DNA from: Mycobacterium nebraskense
GTDB taxonomy: Bacteria; Actinomycetota; Actinomycetes; Mycobacteriales; Mycobacteriaceae
Length of the DNA: 64,000 nucleotides
Assembly: GCF_002102255.1 (NCBI RefSeq)
Contig: NZ_LQPH01000125.1
Coordinates: 1 to 64,000 of the forward strand
Direction of reading: 5' to 3'
Shown piece by piece: positions 7,834 to 15,669 of the stretch (within the stretch, counting starts at the first letter, position 1; each line of letters starts with the position of its first letter). Made by a program: the position numbers and the translations under genes. Below the pieces are notes generated by a model that was not told where the DNA came from, ran no database searches, and worked only from the letters and a program-made list of their open reading frames with translations.

Positions 7834-7908
7834 CCAGCGCCGACCGATGCGTAGCCCGCTAAGTCGTTGTTAGGCTTAGCAAACAGCCAGTTCAATGGGA
7901 GGTATGCG

Positions 7909-8214
7909 GTGGCCGGCAATAGTGCGACGCTGGATTTCGACGAGTGGCATCAGCACGCGCAATGGTGGGATCAAGAGGGTCCGCGGGTGCGTGAGCGCCT
8001 CAGCGTCGACCCTGGCACAGCGCAAAGCGTGGGACAACGCTTCGGCGACATCGGATGGGAAGTGCGTCAGGCGTTGAACGAGACGCTGCAGGCACGTGCT
8101 GAGGCCGGTCAGGCGCTGGGACAATACTGCGAGGGTGTGGCTGGCCATATTCGGTCCAGCCTGGCCTCCTACCAGCAGACCGAAGCCGACAACCAGCAAA
8201 CCCTGCAAACCTAA
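7909..8214 (+). CDS. EspC/EspF-like (DUF2580-type) ESX secretion-associated protein
   Basis: The 101-residue all-helical protein has the length and hairpin layout of the EspC/EspF family: one helix ending in a DFDEWHQHAQWW segment, a turn, then RQALNETLQARAEAGQALGQYCEGVAGHI. Near the C-terminus SYQQTEAD provides a YxxxD/E-type general type VII secretion signal (Y-QQT-E). GTG 7909 is preferred because GGGAGG lies about 6 bases upstream; an ATG at 7867 would add 14 residues without a ribosome site. EspC-type proteins are usually co-secreted with an EspA/EspB-like partner, and the next gene is a candidate. Confidence 0.75.
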   Translation: MAGNSATLDFDEWHQHAQWWDQEGPRVRERLSVDPGTAQSVGQRFGDIGWEVRQALNETLQARAEAGQALGQYCEGVAGHIRSSLASYQQTEADNQQTLQT

Positions 8215-8230
8215 CCATAGGGCTTGCGCG

Positions 8231-9937
8231 GTGGCGGATTCAGTACGGGTTGACACCGACGTTGTCCGCTCGGCGGGCCGTCAGGCCGACGCGGCGGGCG
8301 GGACCGCAACGCCCGGTTCGGGTCAGGTGCAGCCAAGCGCCGCGGACATGGTGTCGGTGGGCGCGAGCACCCGTTTCACCGCACAGGTGAGCTTGGCTCG
8401 CAAATACACCACGATGGCCAACACGATGGCGCGCCAGTTCGGGGTGAAACTCGATGCCAGCGCCGGCGCTTACGACGAGCAGGAAGTGCAGTCCGCAGGG
8501 ACGTTGGGCAGCGCGGGATCGGGTGGGGCTGTGCGGGCGGTGTCGGCTACGCGGTCCCTACCGGCCGCGCCTGTGGTGCCCGCGGATCTCGTGTCAGGCG
8601 GGGCAGGTGGCGGTCTGCCCGCCGGTGAAGTCCCCACCAGCCCGCGTGACATCGCCAGGTTGATTGAGACCGGCCGGGCCGGCACGGGCAAGCAGACCTG
8701 GCAGGCCATGGAAACCAGCCTGCGCGGCGAAGCCAAACAACTGCGTGAGGCTGCCGATCAACTGGGCACCGCGATCAGCACGGCCGGTGATGGATGGCAA
8801 GCAAAATCCGCCGATGCAGCCACGACCAAGATGCGGGCACTTCAGACCTGGTATGAAGGCCATGCCCACTATGTCGACGGCCTGGCTGAGCAGGCCAAAG
8901 CCCACATTCAGAACTTCTCCAAAGTCGTCACTGATGTCCCGCCGTATCGCCACGTGCTGGACGCCGAGCGGGAGCTCAAAGCCGCGTTGCAGTCCAATGC
9001 CCGCGCCGGCGGCGCCCACCGGGTGGCCGTGGTCAATGCGCAAGTGAAGGTCAGCAAGCTCTACTCGGCCTCGACGGCCGGGTTCACCACGTACACGTTC
9101 TCCGAAGCGGCGCCACGACAGCCCGACGTACCCAAGCCGCCGCCGGGCCCAAGCCCAGATGTTGCGCCGGTTACCCCGCCGACCGGAGCCGGTGACGGCC
9201 CGGTGGGACCACGACAACCACAGCATTCACCCAAGAGCGCACCGGTGGACCCGGTGCAGGGAGGTCCTGGTCTAGGAGAGAACCTGACACCGGGGCCGAC
9301 ATGGCCGCCCGGCGCCCCCGACCCGGCGGCCCCCGCGGACCCACTGACCGATGCCCTACCGGCGACGGCAAGCTCACTGCCTTCGGAAGTCATCCCGGGA
9401 ATCATGGGCGGCGTCGTCGGCGGCCTAGGTGGGGTTCTGGGCGGCCTGACCGGCGCGGGCCAAAAGGCACTACAGGGCTTAGAACAGGCGGCCGGGCCGG
9501 CGATGAGCGGTTTGGGCCAGCATCCCGGCGGCGGTGAACCGCAGCACGGCGGCGACCAATCCCCCCAGTCACCGGAGCCTCCCTCGGCCGGCGATCTGTC
9601 ACCACCCGATGATCTGGGCGCCGGCGGGGGTGGGGGTGACACCGAGCCCGCGGGCGGGGAGAGCCCTATGGCCGCACCCCCCGAAGTCGCTGCACCGGCG
9701 GCGGCCGCGCCGGCGTCGGCACCCTCGGCGCCGGCGGCAGCCGAAGCACCGGCCCCGGCGATGGGCGCCATGGGCCCGATGATGCCACCCATGCGCGGCG
9801 GCGGTGAGGGATCGGGCCCGGACAACAAGCAGCTCTACCAGGAGCGCAAGCTGAAAGTGGTGGCGCCGCCCAACAGCGAGCCGGTCAAAAACCGTCGAGA
9901 AGGCCGCGCCAGACCCGATGATCGGAAGAAGCAGTGA
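8231..9937 (+). CDS. EspB/PPE-like ESX secretion substrate
   Basis: From GTG 8231 the product has 568 residues. Residues 1-95 resemble an EspC-like helical hairpin (MADSVRVDTDVVRSAGRQAD, then ARKYTTMANTMARQFGVKLDAS). Residues about 150-290 form a second helical bundle (WQAMETSLRGEAKQLREAADQLGTAI, the WQAKSAD turn in place of WxG, then TKMRALQTWYEGHAHYVDGLAEQ), the layout of EspB/PPE-type substrates. The remainder is Pro/Gly/Ala-rich, ending in a conserved-looking basic tail (YQERKLKVVAPP). It starts 16 bp after the EspC-like gene and its stop overlaps the next start. Secretion through ESX-P or a chromosomal ESX-1-like system is inferred. Confidence 0.65.
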   Translation: MADSVRVDTDVVRSAGRQADAAGGTATPGSGQVQPSAADMVSVGASTRFTAQVSLARKYTTMANTMARQFGVKLDASAGAYDEQEVQSAGTLGSAGSGGAVRAVSATRSLPAAPVVPADLVSGGAGGGLPAGEVPTSPRDIARLIETGRAGTGKQTWQAMETSLRGEAKQLREAADQLGTAISTAGDGWQAKSADAATTKMRALQTWYEGHAHYVDGLAEQAKAHIQNFSKVVTDVPPYRHVLDAERELKAALQSNARAGGAHRVAVVNAQVKVSKLYSASTAGFTTYTFSEAAPRQPDVPKPPPGPSPDVAPVTPPTGAGDGPVGPRQPQHSPKSAPVDPVQGGPGLGENLTPGPTWPPGAPDPAAPADPLTDALPATASSLPSEVIPGIMGGVVGGLGGVLGGLTGAGQKALQGLEQAAGPAMSGLGQHPGGGEPQHGGDQSPQSPEPPSAGDLSPPDDLGAGGGGGDTEPAGGESPMAAPPEVAAPAAAAPASAPSAPAAAEAPAPAMGAMGPMMPPMRGGGEGSGPDNKQLYQERKLKVVAPPNSEPVKNRREGRARPDDRKKQ

Positions 9938-10275
9938 GCACCCCTCAGGAAAGAATCGCCGACGTCGACCAGGGGCTTCGCGTCACGCGAGCGTTGCTGG
10001 CCGAACTCAACGCTGCCGCCCACAACATGCGCGAACGCGACCCGATCAGCGACGTGGTGATAGCGTCCTTCGACTCCGACGGGTATCTGAGCGACCTTTT
10101 CATCAAACCGACCGCACTGGCCGATTACACCCACACCGGGCTGGAAGATCTGATCACCGACGTGCTACGCGAAAGCTTCGATCGTTTATTCGAGGCCAGT
10201 AATGCAATCATCGACCGGTACTGGGGCCCGGAATCATCCTGGCACGAGCTCAAGGCACTGCGCGACGACTGGTAG
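9934..10275 (+). CDS. YbaB/EbfC-like ESX-associated protein
   Basis: The 113-residue product has an N-terminal helix (RIADVDQGLRVTRALLAEL), two strands (DVVIASFDSDGYLSDLFIKP) and a long C-terminal helix (GLEDLITDVLRESFDRLFEASN). This is the YbaB-like arrangement seen in small proteins encoded next to ESX substrates. Its GTG overlaps the preceding TGA (GTGA), so it is translationally coupled to the EspB/PPE-like gene and is probably its partner or chaperone. It ends the cassette; 12-bp repeats follow 17 bp later. Confidence 0.65.
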   Translation: MSTPQERIADVDQGLRVTRALLAELNAAAHNMRERDPISDVVIASFDSDGYLSDLFIKPTALADYTHTGLEDLITDVLRESFDRLFEASNAIIDRYWGPESSWHELKALRDDW

Positions 10276-10291
10276 CCCACCACTCGGCGCG

Positions 10292-10339
10292 CTATCGCAT
10301 CAAATATCTCGACGACTATCTCATCGCATGTCTTGCCGG
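10292..10339. repeat. Third array: four 12-bp repeats of the par-region type
   Basis: CTATCGCATCAA, ATATCTCGACGA, CTATCTCATCGC and ATGTCTTGCCGG are contiguous and in phase, matching the consensus of the arrays at 4.4 and 5.8 kb. They lie in the 112-bp gap between the end of the Esp-like cassette and the convergent end of the probable rep gene. Confidence 0.72.
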
Positions 10340-10387
10340 TGTTCACCGCCGCGACGATGGGGAGGTACGGGCGCGCGTCACCGCAGG

Positions 10388-11767
10388 TTAGCGCCACAGG
10401 TCGTGTCGAGTCGCGTCCGGGGTGGGAGTGCCGGTGCGGCGGGCGCGGTCGATGAGCGCTTCGATGCGTGCCTGTTCGGCGGCAGCCTCAGCGGTTCGAC
10501 GCTGCGCGGTGCGCTGTCGGGCGGCCGCCAGGGCGGCGAACACGTCAGCGTGGCCGGGACCAGACTGGGCGGCCTGGCCGGCGGCCCGGCCGGCCAGATG
10601 TGCGCGGTGCTCGGCCGCACTGTGGGCGCGGCGCCGTTCTTCGGCGGCGCGGGCTTGAGCTTCGCGGGCCTCGTCGAGAGCGGCCGGGCGTTCGGTCAGG
10701 TTGTCGGTGCCGTGCCAGGCCAGGATCGCCCCCAGCAGCCCTATCGGTCGTGTGGGGCTGTCGGGGATGCGCCGGCCGACGCCGAGCCAGTCGGTGATGA
10801 GCTGGTTGAGGTCACGTGGGGTCCAGCCGGCGGCCGCCGGCGCGGCGAGCATGGCCGCCCAGCTGGTCGGGGTGAAGCGGCGTGCCCACGGTGGGGCGTG
10901 CGAATCGGCTCGCCAGTCCGCCGCCAGCCGCCAGCCTGCCGCGTCTGGAGCTGGGCGGCGCGTAGCGACGCCGTGCCGGGCGCCCTTGTGGCGCCCGTGG
11001 GTAGTAACCAGTCGTTCTGAAGGTGAGGTGTGGGTGGTTACTGGGGACCGTTCCAGGTGGGGTGACACGGTGTGGATAACCCGGTTGACCTGGGCGTCGT
11101 CGTGCAGCGCCCACACCGAGGCCCAGCCGCGGTGGCGATCGCCCATCCGCCAGGACGCCATACGTTCGATGTAGGTGCGTTGGCGGCCGCGCAGGACCTC
11201 GGTGGCCACCCCAAGCAGGCGCAGGCATTCGCGGGCCCGCTGGACGGTGCGCTCGGTAAACCCGGTCGCGCGCTGCAACTGTTCGTTGGTCGGCCGGGCG
11301 TTGCGGCCGGTGTCGGCGTCGGCAGTGCGGGCGAAGGCGGCCGCGATCGCGACCAGGGTGCGTTTGGCGATGCCCCCTGAGGTCATCTGCGACCGGATCT
11401 CGGTGTAGCGCAGGTCGTAGGCCGCGGCCACGGTGACGTGCGCCCAGTAGGCGCCCCCACCGGACCAGCACGGCACGCCTGCGTAGGTGTCCTCGGCGAG
11501 CTCGAGGTTGACGAACACGCTCGCCGGCGGGGGATCGCCACCGTGCAGTCGGCGGCCGCGGCGGATCTGCAGCACCTCGGCTACCGGGGTTGTGCGCACG
11601 ACACCGCGCCGCGGGCGAACAGCGCTACAACCGCGATACGTTCGGGGCCGCGTAGCAAACGGCCGACTAGGAGCTCGGCCGCGAGAAATGTCACGGTTTA
11701 CACACCGTTCGCGCGGCGGATCTGGAACCGCGGCAAGGTATGCGCTACCGTGAGACGAGCTGTCCAA
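10388..11767 (-). CDS. Probable plasmid replication initiator (winged-helix protein)
   Basis: The 459-residue protein has a central domain (about 110-230) with HVTVAAAYDLRYTEIRSQMTSGGIAKRTLVAIAAAFA followed by RPTNEQLQRATGFTERTVQRARECLRLLGVATEVLRGRQRTYIERM, a clear winged-helix with recognition helix near TERTVQRAREC. The C-terminal half holds a TPTSWAAMLAAPAAAGWTPRDLNQLI segment and an Ala/Arg/Glu-rich helix. I recall this layout from replication proteins of mycobacterial and other actinobacterial plasmids, but cannot confirm it. The TTG at 11767 has GAAAGGGA about 6 bases upstream; the first 80 residues are odd in composition, so the real start may be further in. A transcriptional regulator is the main alternative. 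Confidence 0.5.
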   Translation of the reverse strand: MDSSSHGSAYLAAVPDPPRERCVNRDISRGRAPSRPFATRPRTYRGCSAVRPRRGVVRTTPVAEVLQIRRGRRLHGGDPPPASVFVNLELAEDTYAGVPCWSGGGAYWAHVTVAAAYDLRYTEIRSQMTSGGIAKRTLVAIAAAFARTADADTGRNARPTNEQLQRATGFTERTVQRARECLRLLGVATEVLRGRQRTYIERMASWRMGDRHRGWASVWALHDDAQVNRVIHTVSPHLERSPVTTHTSPSERLVTTHGRHKGARHGVATRRPAPDAAGWRLAADWRADSHAPPWARRFTPTSWAAMLAAPAAAGWTPRDLNQLITDWLGVGRRIPDSPTRPIGLLGAILAWHGTDNLTERPAALDEAREAQARAAEERRRAHSAAEHRAHLAGRAAGQAAQSGPGHADVFAALAAARQRTAQRRTAEAAAEQARIEALIDRARRTGTPTPDATRHDLWR

Positions 11768-11841
11768 GCTACGTCCCTTTCAGGGGCAACGGGTGCGGAC
11801 CCGGAACTGAGCTGCCAACTCGGTTTGAACCCTCTAGACAG

Positions 11842-11863
11842 AGGCCCCGTTAACGCGGGGCCT
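11842..11863. terminator. Strong GC-rich hairpin, probable terminator
   Basis: AGGCCCCG (11842-11849) and CGGGGCCT (11856-11863) form a perfect 8-bp stem with a 6-base loop, without a T-tract, as is usual for mycobacterial terminators. It lies between two minus-strand genes, about 100 bp after the double ribbon-helix-helix gene and 75 bp before the rep start, so it could end the upstream transcript. Confidence 0.5.
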
Positions 11864-11960
11864 TCGTCATGTCAGCGGGTAGAGCCGCACCGCCTATTGA
11901 GATGTCATATCTGCCCGGCAAGAGTCAGCCAAGACGAAAGGGAGGCCGGGCTAGGGGGTT

Positions 11961-12377
11961 TCACATGGCCAGCGGCAAGCCCTCCTCAACGCAGGTGGGG
12001 GTTCGGGCATACTCGGGCAACCCGACGTGGACCGCGAGGACGTCCGCGATATAGGGGGCCACTTGGCCGCGGTGCGAACCCGACTGGGCCGCCTGTCGAG
12101 CAAGCCGTTCAGAAACCTCGCGATGCGGCCGCGTCATGATCCTGTTGTCCCGCGAGTCACCCCGCAGGCCGTCCAACTTCCGGGTCGCCGCGATCGGCAG
12201 CTGATTGAACTCGCGAACATGCTCAGGTAGGCCGACATAGAGAGCCAGAACGTCAGCGATGTACTGAGACATCGACGACGAACCCGCCTCTTCTGCCATG
12301 GCGATGAGACGTTGCGTAACGGCTGGATGGTTTTTCACCATGTGCGCGCCGCGATCACCTTTGCTTGGAGGAGCCAT
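11961..12377 (-). CDS. Protein with two tandem ribbon-helix-helix-like modules
   Basis: The 138-residue protein contains one unit twice. The first is KNHPAVTQRLIAMAEEAGSS then SMSQYIADVLALYVGLPEHVRE. The second is TRPHREVSERLARQAAQSGS then YIADVLAVHVGLPEYAR. Each resembles the small MAPPSKG-type ribbon-helix-helix proteins of mycobacteria (HicB/CopG-like), so this looks like a fused dimer. It probably acts as a DNA-binding regulator. A 16-bp perfect palindrome about 90 bp upstream of its start is a candidate site. AAGGTG seven bases before the ATG supports the start. No toxin gene is adjacent. Confidence 0.6.
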   Translation of the reverse strand: MAPPSKGDRGAHMVKNHPAVTQRLIAMAEEAGSSSMSQYIADVLALYVGLPEHVREFNQLPIAATRKLDGLRGDSRDNRIMTRPHREVSERLARQAAQSGSHRGQVAPYIADVLAVHVGLPEYARTPTCVEEGLPLAM

Positions 12378-12466
12378 AGAAGTTCACCTTGCCAGGGGGT
12401 TCGGTTGCAGCAACCGTGACACGCCGAAGGATCGACGATTTGTCAATAAGGTCTGGAGCAGGGAGT

Positions 12467-12482
12467 ATCGGGAATTCCCGAT
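12467..12482. promoter_or_regulatory. 16-bp perfect palindrome ATCGGGAATTCCCGAT
   Basis: This lies in the 160-bp gap between the repeat-protein gene's stop and the double ribbon-helix-helix gene's start, 90 bp upstream of the latter. It is an operator candidate by position only. Confidence 0.4.
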
Positions 12483-12537
12483 TAGCAATGAATCAGCGAG
12501 AATTCGGGTGCGGGGGTCCGCGCCGTCGAACGCACGC

Positions 12538-14400
12538 TCACGCCGCATTGACCTGTCGGCCGGGGGCGTCGCTGTTCCAGACCCAACCGGGCAGCGCTTG
12601 CAGGCGTGCGGTTCGGCGCGGGTCCAGCGCGCCTTGCCGGTAGGTGTAGCGCTGCGTGTTGACCCATTGACCCAGCCGGAACCTGTCGGCGCTGATGTGG
12701 CCGTGCGGGACACGGGCGTGGCCGTGCTCGTCGACGAACTGGGTCAAGGCGGTGAAGCCACGTTCCCAGCGCTGCTCGCCGCTGGCGCCCCATACCCAAC
12801 CCGGCAAGGCTTCCAGCCGTGCCGCACGGTCGGCGTCCAGCGCGCCTTGCCGATGGGTGTGGCGCTGTGCGTTGACCCATTGGCCTAGGCGAATGCCGTC
12901 ACCGGTGATGTGTGCTGACGGGACGCGAGCGTGGCCGTGCTCGTCGACGAACTGGGTCAATGCGCGGAACCTGCCGTCCCAGCCGCAGTAAACGCCTGGG
13001 GTGCGGTCGCGCCGGCGCCATACCCAGCCTGGTAAGGCTTCCAGTCGTGCGGCGCGGCCGTCGTCGAGCTCGCCGCGGTGGTGCTTGCGGCGTTGGGCGG
13101 ACACCCAGTCACCGAGGTGGAAGCTGTCGCTGCAGGTATGCCGTGACTCAACGTTGGCGTGGCCGTGCTCGTCGACGAACTGGGTGAGGGCGGTGAAGCC
13201 GCGTTCCCACTGCTCGTCGAGCCTGTCGCTCCAGGTCCAGCCGGGCGTGGCTTCTAGCCGTGCGACACGCTCGGCATTGACGCGGCCTTGGCGGTACTTG
13301 CGGCGCTGGTCACGCGCCCACTGGCCAAGTTTGATCCCGTCGCTGGTGATGTAGTCGTTGGGGAAGCGGGCGTGACCGTGCTCGGCCACATACGCCCCTA
13401 ACGTGGCGTAGAGCCGTTCCCACAGGTCCTCGCGGCTTTCTCGCCATACCCAGCCCGGCAATGCTGCTAGCCGCGCGGCGCGAGCGGGGTTGAGCCGGTT
13501 GTCCTGATGGGAAGCGCGTTGGTTATCCACCCAGTCGCCGAGGCGAAAGTTGTCGGTGGTGATGTGAAGTCGAGCCACGTTGGCGTGGCCGTGTTCGGCA
13601 ACGTACTGGGTGAGCGCGGTGAAGCCGTGTTCCCAGCGCTGCTCGAGCCACTGCTCGTGGCCCGCGTTCCCGTTCCAGGCCCAGCCCGGCAACGTTTCTA
13701 GACGTGCCGCGCGTGCGGGGTCGAGGCGGTTTTTGCGCTGGTCTCGCCGCTGGTCTGTTACCCATGCGCCGAGGCGGTGACCGTCATCGGTGATGTGGGA
13801 GCCCGGGACGCGGGCGTGGCCATGTTGGGCGACGAACTGGGTCAGCGCGGCAAAGCCGCGTTCCCAGCGGTCTGCGCGGCTGTCGCGCCATACCCAGCCG
13901 GGCAACGTTTCTAGACGTGCCGCGCGTGCGGGGTCAAGGGTGTTTTGTTGGTGGCGGGAACGTTGGTTGCCCACCCATGTTCCGAGCGGGGTGCCGTCTC
14001 GAGAGACATGGTTTTGCGGGACGCGCGCATGCCCGTGCTGAGCGACGAACTGGGTCAGCGCGGCGAACATGGCATCCCAATAGGCCTGGTGGGGTGTAGC
14101 CCAGCGCGGGCCGAGCAACGCGGCAAGCTGCGCTGCCCGCTCATCATCAAGTAGGTTGGTGCGGTGGGCTTTTCGCTGCTCATTAAGCCAGCGGCCCGGG
14201 AAGCGACCGTTTTCAGTTCGGTAGTCCTCGGGTATGCGGGCGTGGCCATGCTCGGCGATGAACGCGGTCAGTTCGTCCAGCATGTCAGCCCAGCGAGTCG
14301 GTGTGCGATGCTGCGGCCCAGCGTGCTGCGGTTCGGGGTGATCGCCGGCGGCCGGCGATGCGGGAGTTTGTGGTACCAAATCCTGTGTGGCCGTGGTCAT
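12538..14400 (-). CDS. Stand-alone helicase-associated (HA) domain repeat protein, eight repeats
   Basis: From ATG 14400 (AAAGGA seven bases upstream) the product has 620 residues. About eight units of 65-72 residues each follow the pattern W...F.AL..FV.EHGHA.VP..H....G..LG.WV..QR..Y..G.L...RAARLEALPGWVW, which is the helicase-associated domain (PF03457 type). Such repeats normally form the C-terminus of a superfamily 2 helicase and probably bind nucleic acid; here no helicase motor precedes or follows them. The W, HGH, QR and PGWVW positions are kept in nearly every unit, so the protein is under selection. Function is unknown; DNA or RNA binding is inferred. Confidence 0.85.
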   Translation of the reverse strand: MTTATQDLVPQTPASPAAGDHPEPQHAGPQHRTPTRWADMLDELTAFIAEHGHARIPEDYRTENGRFPGRWLNEQRKAHRTNLLDDERAAQLAALLGPRWATPHQAYWDAMFAALTQFVAQHGHARVPQNHVSRDGTPLGTWVGNQRSRHQQNTLDPARAARLETLPGWVWRDSRADRWERGFAALTQFVAQHGHARVPGSHITDDGHRLGAWVTDQRRDQRKNRLDPARAARLETLPGWAWNGNAGHEQWLEQRWEHGFTALTQYVAEHGHANVARLHITTDNFRLGDWVDNQRASHQDNRLNPARAARLAALPGWVWRESREDLWERLYATLGAYVAEHGHARFPNDYITSDGIKLGQWARDQRRKYRQGRVNAERVARLEATPGWTWSDRLDEQWERGFTALTQFVDEHGHANVESRHTCSDSFHLGDWVSAQRRKHHRGELDDGRAARLEALPGWVWRRRDRTPGVYCGWDGRFRALTQFVDEHGHARVPSAHITGDGIRLGQWVNAQRHTHRQGALDADRAARLEALPGWVWGASGEQRWERGFTALTQFVDEHGHARVPHGHISADRFRLGQWVNTQRYTYRQGALDPRRTARLQALPGWVWNSDAPGRQVNAA

Positions 14401-14480
14401 TTGGTGTCCTTTCTGCGTCGGGTGATCCGTGATGTTTGTGCACATGTGTGAATCACAGGCTGGGAGAATGGGAGTCGCCC

Positions 14481-14726
14481 CTATTTAGGTGCGGGACGGC
14501 CCTGGGTGGGTGAATGGTGTTCGCCAGCTTGGACTCGTGGTCGTAGACAGCTCGGAATCAGGCCGGTGAAAGCGCCAGTGCGCGCGCCGTGGCGGTGGTG
14601 CGTGACGTTGTTGGCGGCCGATGCTGGCACCGCAGGGCCGGCTGGCCGGCGCGGTTCGCGGCTGAGGTGGTCAAGCAGGCTCGCCTCGTCAATCGCCGAG
14701 GTGAACACTTCGTGGATGGTCATCAT
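14481..14726 (-). CDS. Small hypothetical protein
   Basis: The 81-residue frame starts at tandem ATG codons (14726 and 14723) with AAGGA at a suitable distance. The N-terminus (MTIHEVFTSAIDEASLLDHLSREP) could be a short amphipathic helix; the rest is Pro/Arg/His-rich and probably disordered. I do not recognise it. It lies between a small hypothetical gene and the HA-repeat gene on the same strand, so it may belong to one transcript. Coding status is likely from the ribosome site but not certain. Confidence 0.4.
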   Translation of the reverse strand: MMTIHEVFTSAIDEASLLDHLSREPRRPAGPAVPASAANNVTHHRHGARTGAFTGLIPSCLRPRVQAGEHHSPTQGRPAPK

Positions 14727-14776
14727 GAAAGTCCTTGTGTATGTTGGGGATAAGGGTCCGGTCACCGGCCTCGGGC

Positions 14777-15061
14777 TTAGCTGCCCACGGCCGCAGGATG
14801 CGTGTAGAGGTGGGCGATGAGTTCAACCCACCGACACGCGTCCTCGCGGCGCGCAGCCAGTACATGCGGGGGTGGGATCTGGGGGGCCGGACAGCCGGCG
14901 CTGGCGACCGTCGCGGCCAGATACAGCCGCCAGTAAAGGTGGCCGGCGGGCCGAAATGCCCCGCAGATCACCGACGTATCGTCATCGAAGACCGTGATGC
15001 GTTCCGTGCCGTTGTCGTCGACGCTAGCGATGACGGGATGCTCTGCAACCGCTGAGCTCAT
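14777..15061 (-). CDS. Small conserved-looking hypothetical protein
   Basis: The 94-residue product has an N-terminal beta-rich part ([30 protein letters not shown]) and a helical remainder ([15 protein letters not shown], then [17 protein letters not shown]). GGAGG five bases before the ATG gives it one of the best ribosome sites in this part of the window. Its start overlaps the end of the upstream gene by 38 bp, implying coupled translation. I do not recognise the family. It is probably a plasmid accessory protein of the minus-strand block below whiB. Confidence 0.6.
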
Positions 15062-15605
15062 GGGAACCTCCGTGGTCTAGGAGTGCTGTGTCCACCAGAT
15101 TGGCTGCGCAACGTTGACCCGAGCCGTGGTACCAACCGCCGATGTTGTCGTCGAAGTGTCTTGGGGTTCGCGCCCGGGCGATGTGATGAATCCCAAGGTG
15201 CACGTTCGCCGCACGTCCAAGGAACGCGGCCTTTTGGAGGACACTGTTCTGGATGTGGTCGCCGTCGCCGACCAGCACGAGCAGCGGTCGGAAATCAGAG
15301 CACGGCAGGCCGATACCGCGCTGCAGTCGTTGCTCCACGGTGGCGAGGACCGCGTGTATCGCACGCGAATCGCGTGGTCCAACAACAGCTGCCCCGAGGC
15401 CGAAGACCTTAGCGCGCGCGGTCTGCGTGATCGGACCGTTGGACGTGCTCTCGATCATGAGACAGTCCCACGCCTCACCGCGAACCTCGGCAACGATCGC
15501 CTCGACCCCGCCTGCGTACCACCCTTCTATCCATGTGTGCGTCAGGCCAGCCGCGTGGGCCGTATGCGGCTGCCAGTCACCGCCTTTGAATGCCTCAGTC
15601 AACAT
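15024..15605 (-). CDS. FtsK/TraB-like C-terminal ATPase fragment lacking a P-loop
   Basis: The 193-residue product (ATG 15605, GGAGG 12 bases upstream; a GTG at 15614 is possible) matches the second half of an FtsK/SpoIIIE-type domain by pattern. It has a segment like the post-Walker A region ([36 protein letters not shown]), a Walker B-like strand ([16 protein letters not shown]) and [29 protein letters not shown]. The Walker A motif is absent and the Walker B acidic pair is altered, so it should not hydrolyse ATP. It could be a degenerate relic of a transfer gene or a repurposed regulatory subunit. The good ribosome site argues that it is still expressed. Confidence 0.5.
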
Positions 15606-15669
15606 GCTTTCCACACCCCTCCTGATTCGTTCGACACCACGGCGCAACCGATTTCACGTGACGGCACAT

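Noticed and set aside
10202..11020. 272-codon plus-strand frame opposite the rep gene
   Set aside because: Gly/Arg-rich shadow starting inside the YbaB-like gene; the opposite strand carries a convincing winged helix.
11800..11870. tRNA-like stretch with GGTTTGAACCC and a GC-rich hairpin
   Set aside because: The flanking bases do not pair into a T-arm and no acceptor or anticodon stem can be drawn; the hairpin is better explained as a terminator.
12298..13354. Plus-strand frames with repeated peptides opposite the HA-repeat gene
   Set aside because: Their repeats simply mirror the eight HA repeats on the other strand; also considered and dismissed as a CRISPR-like repeat set.
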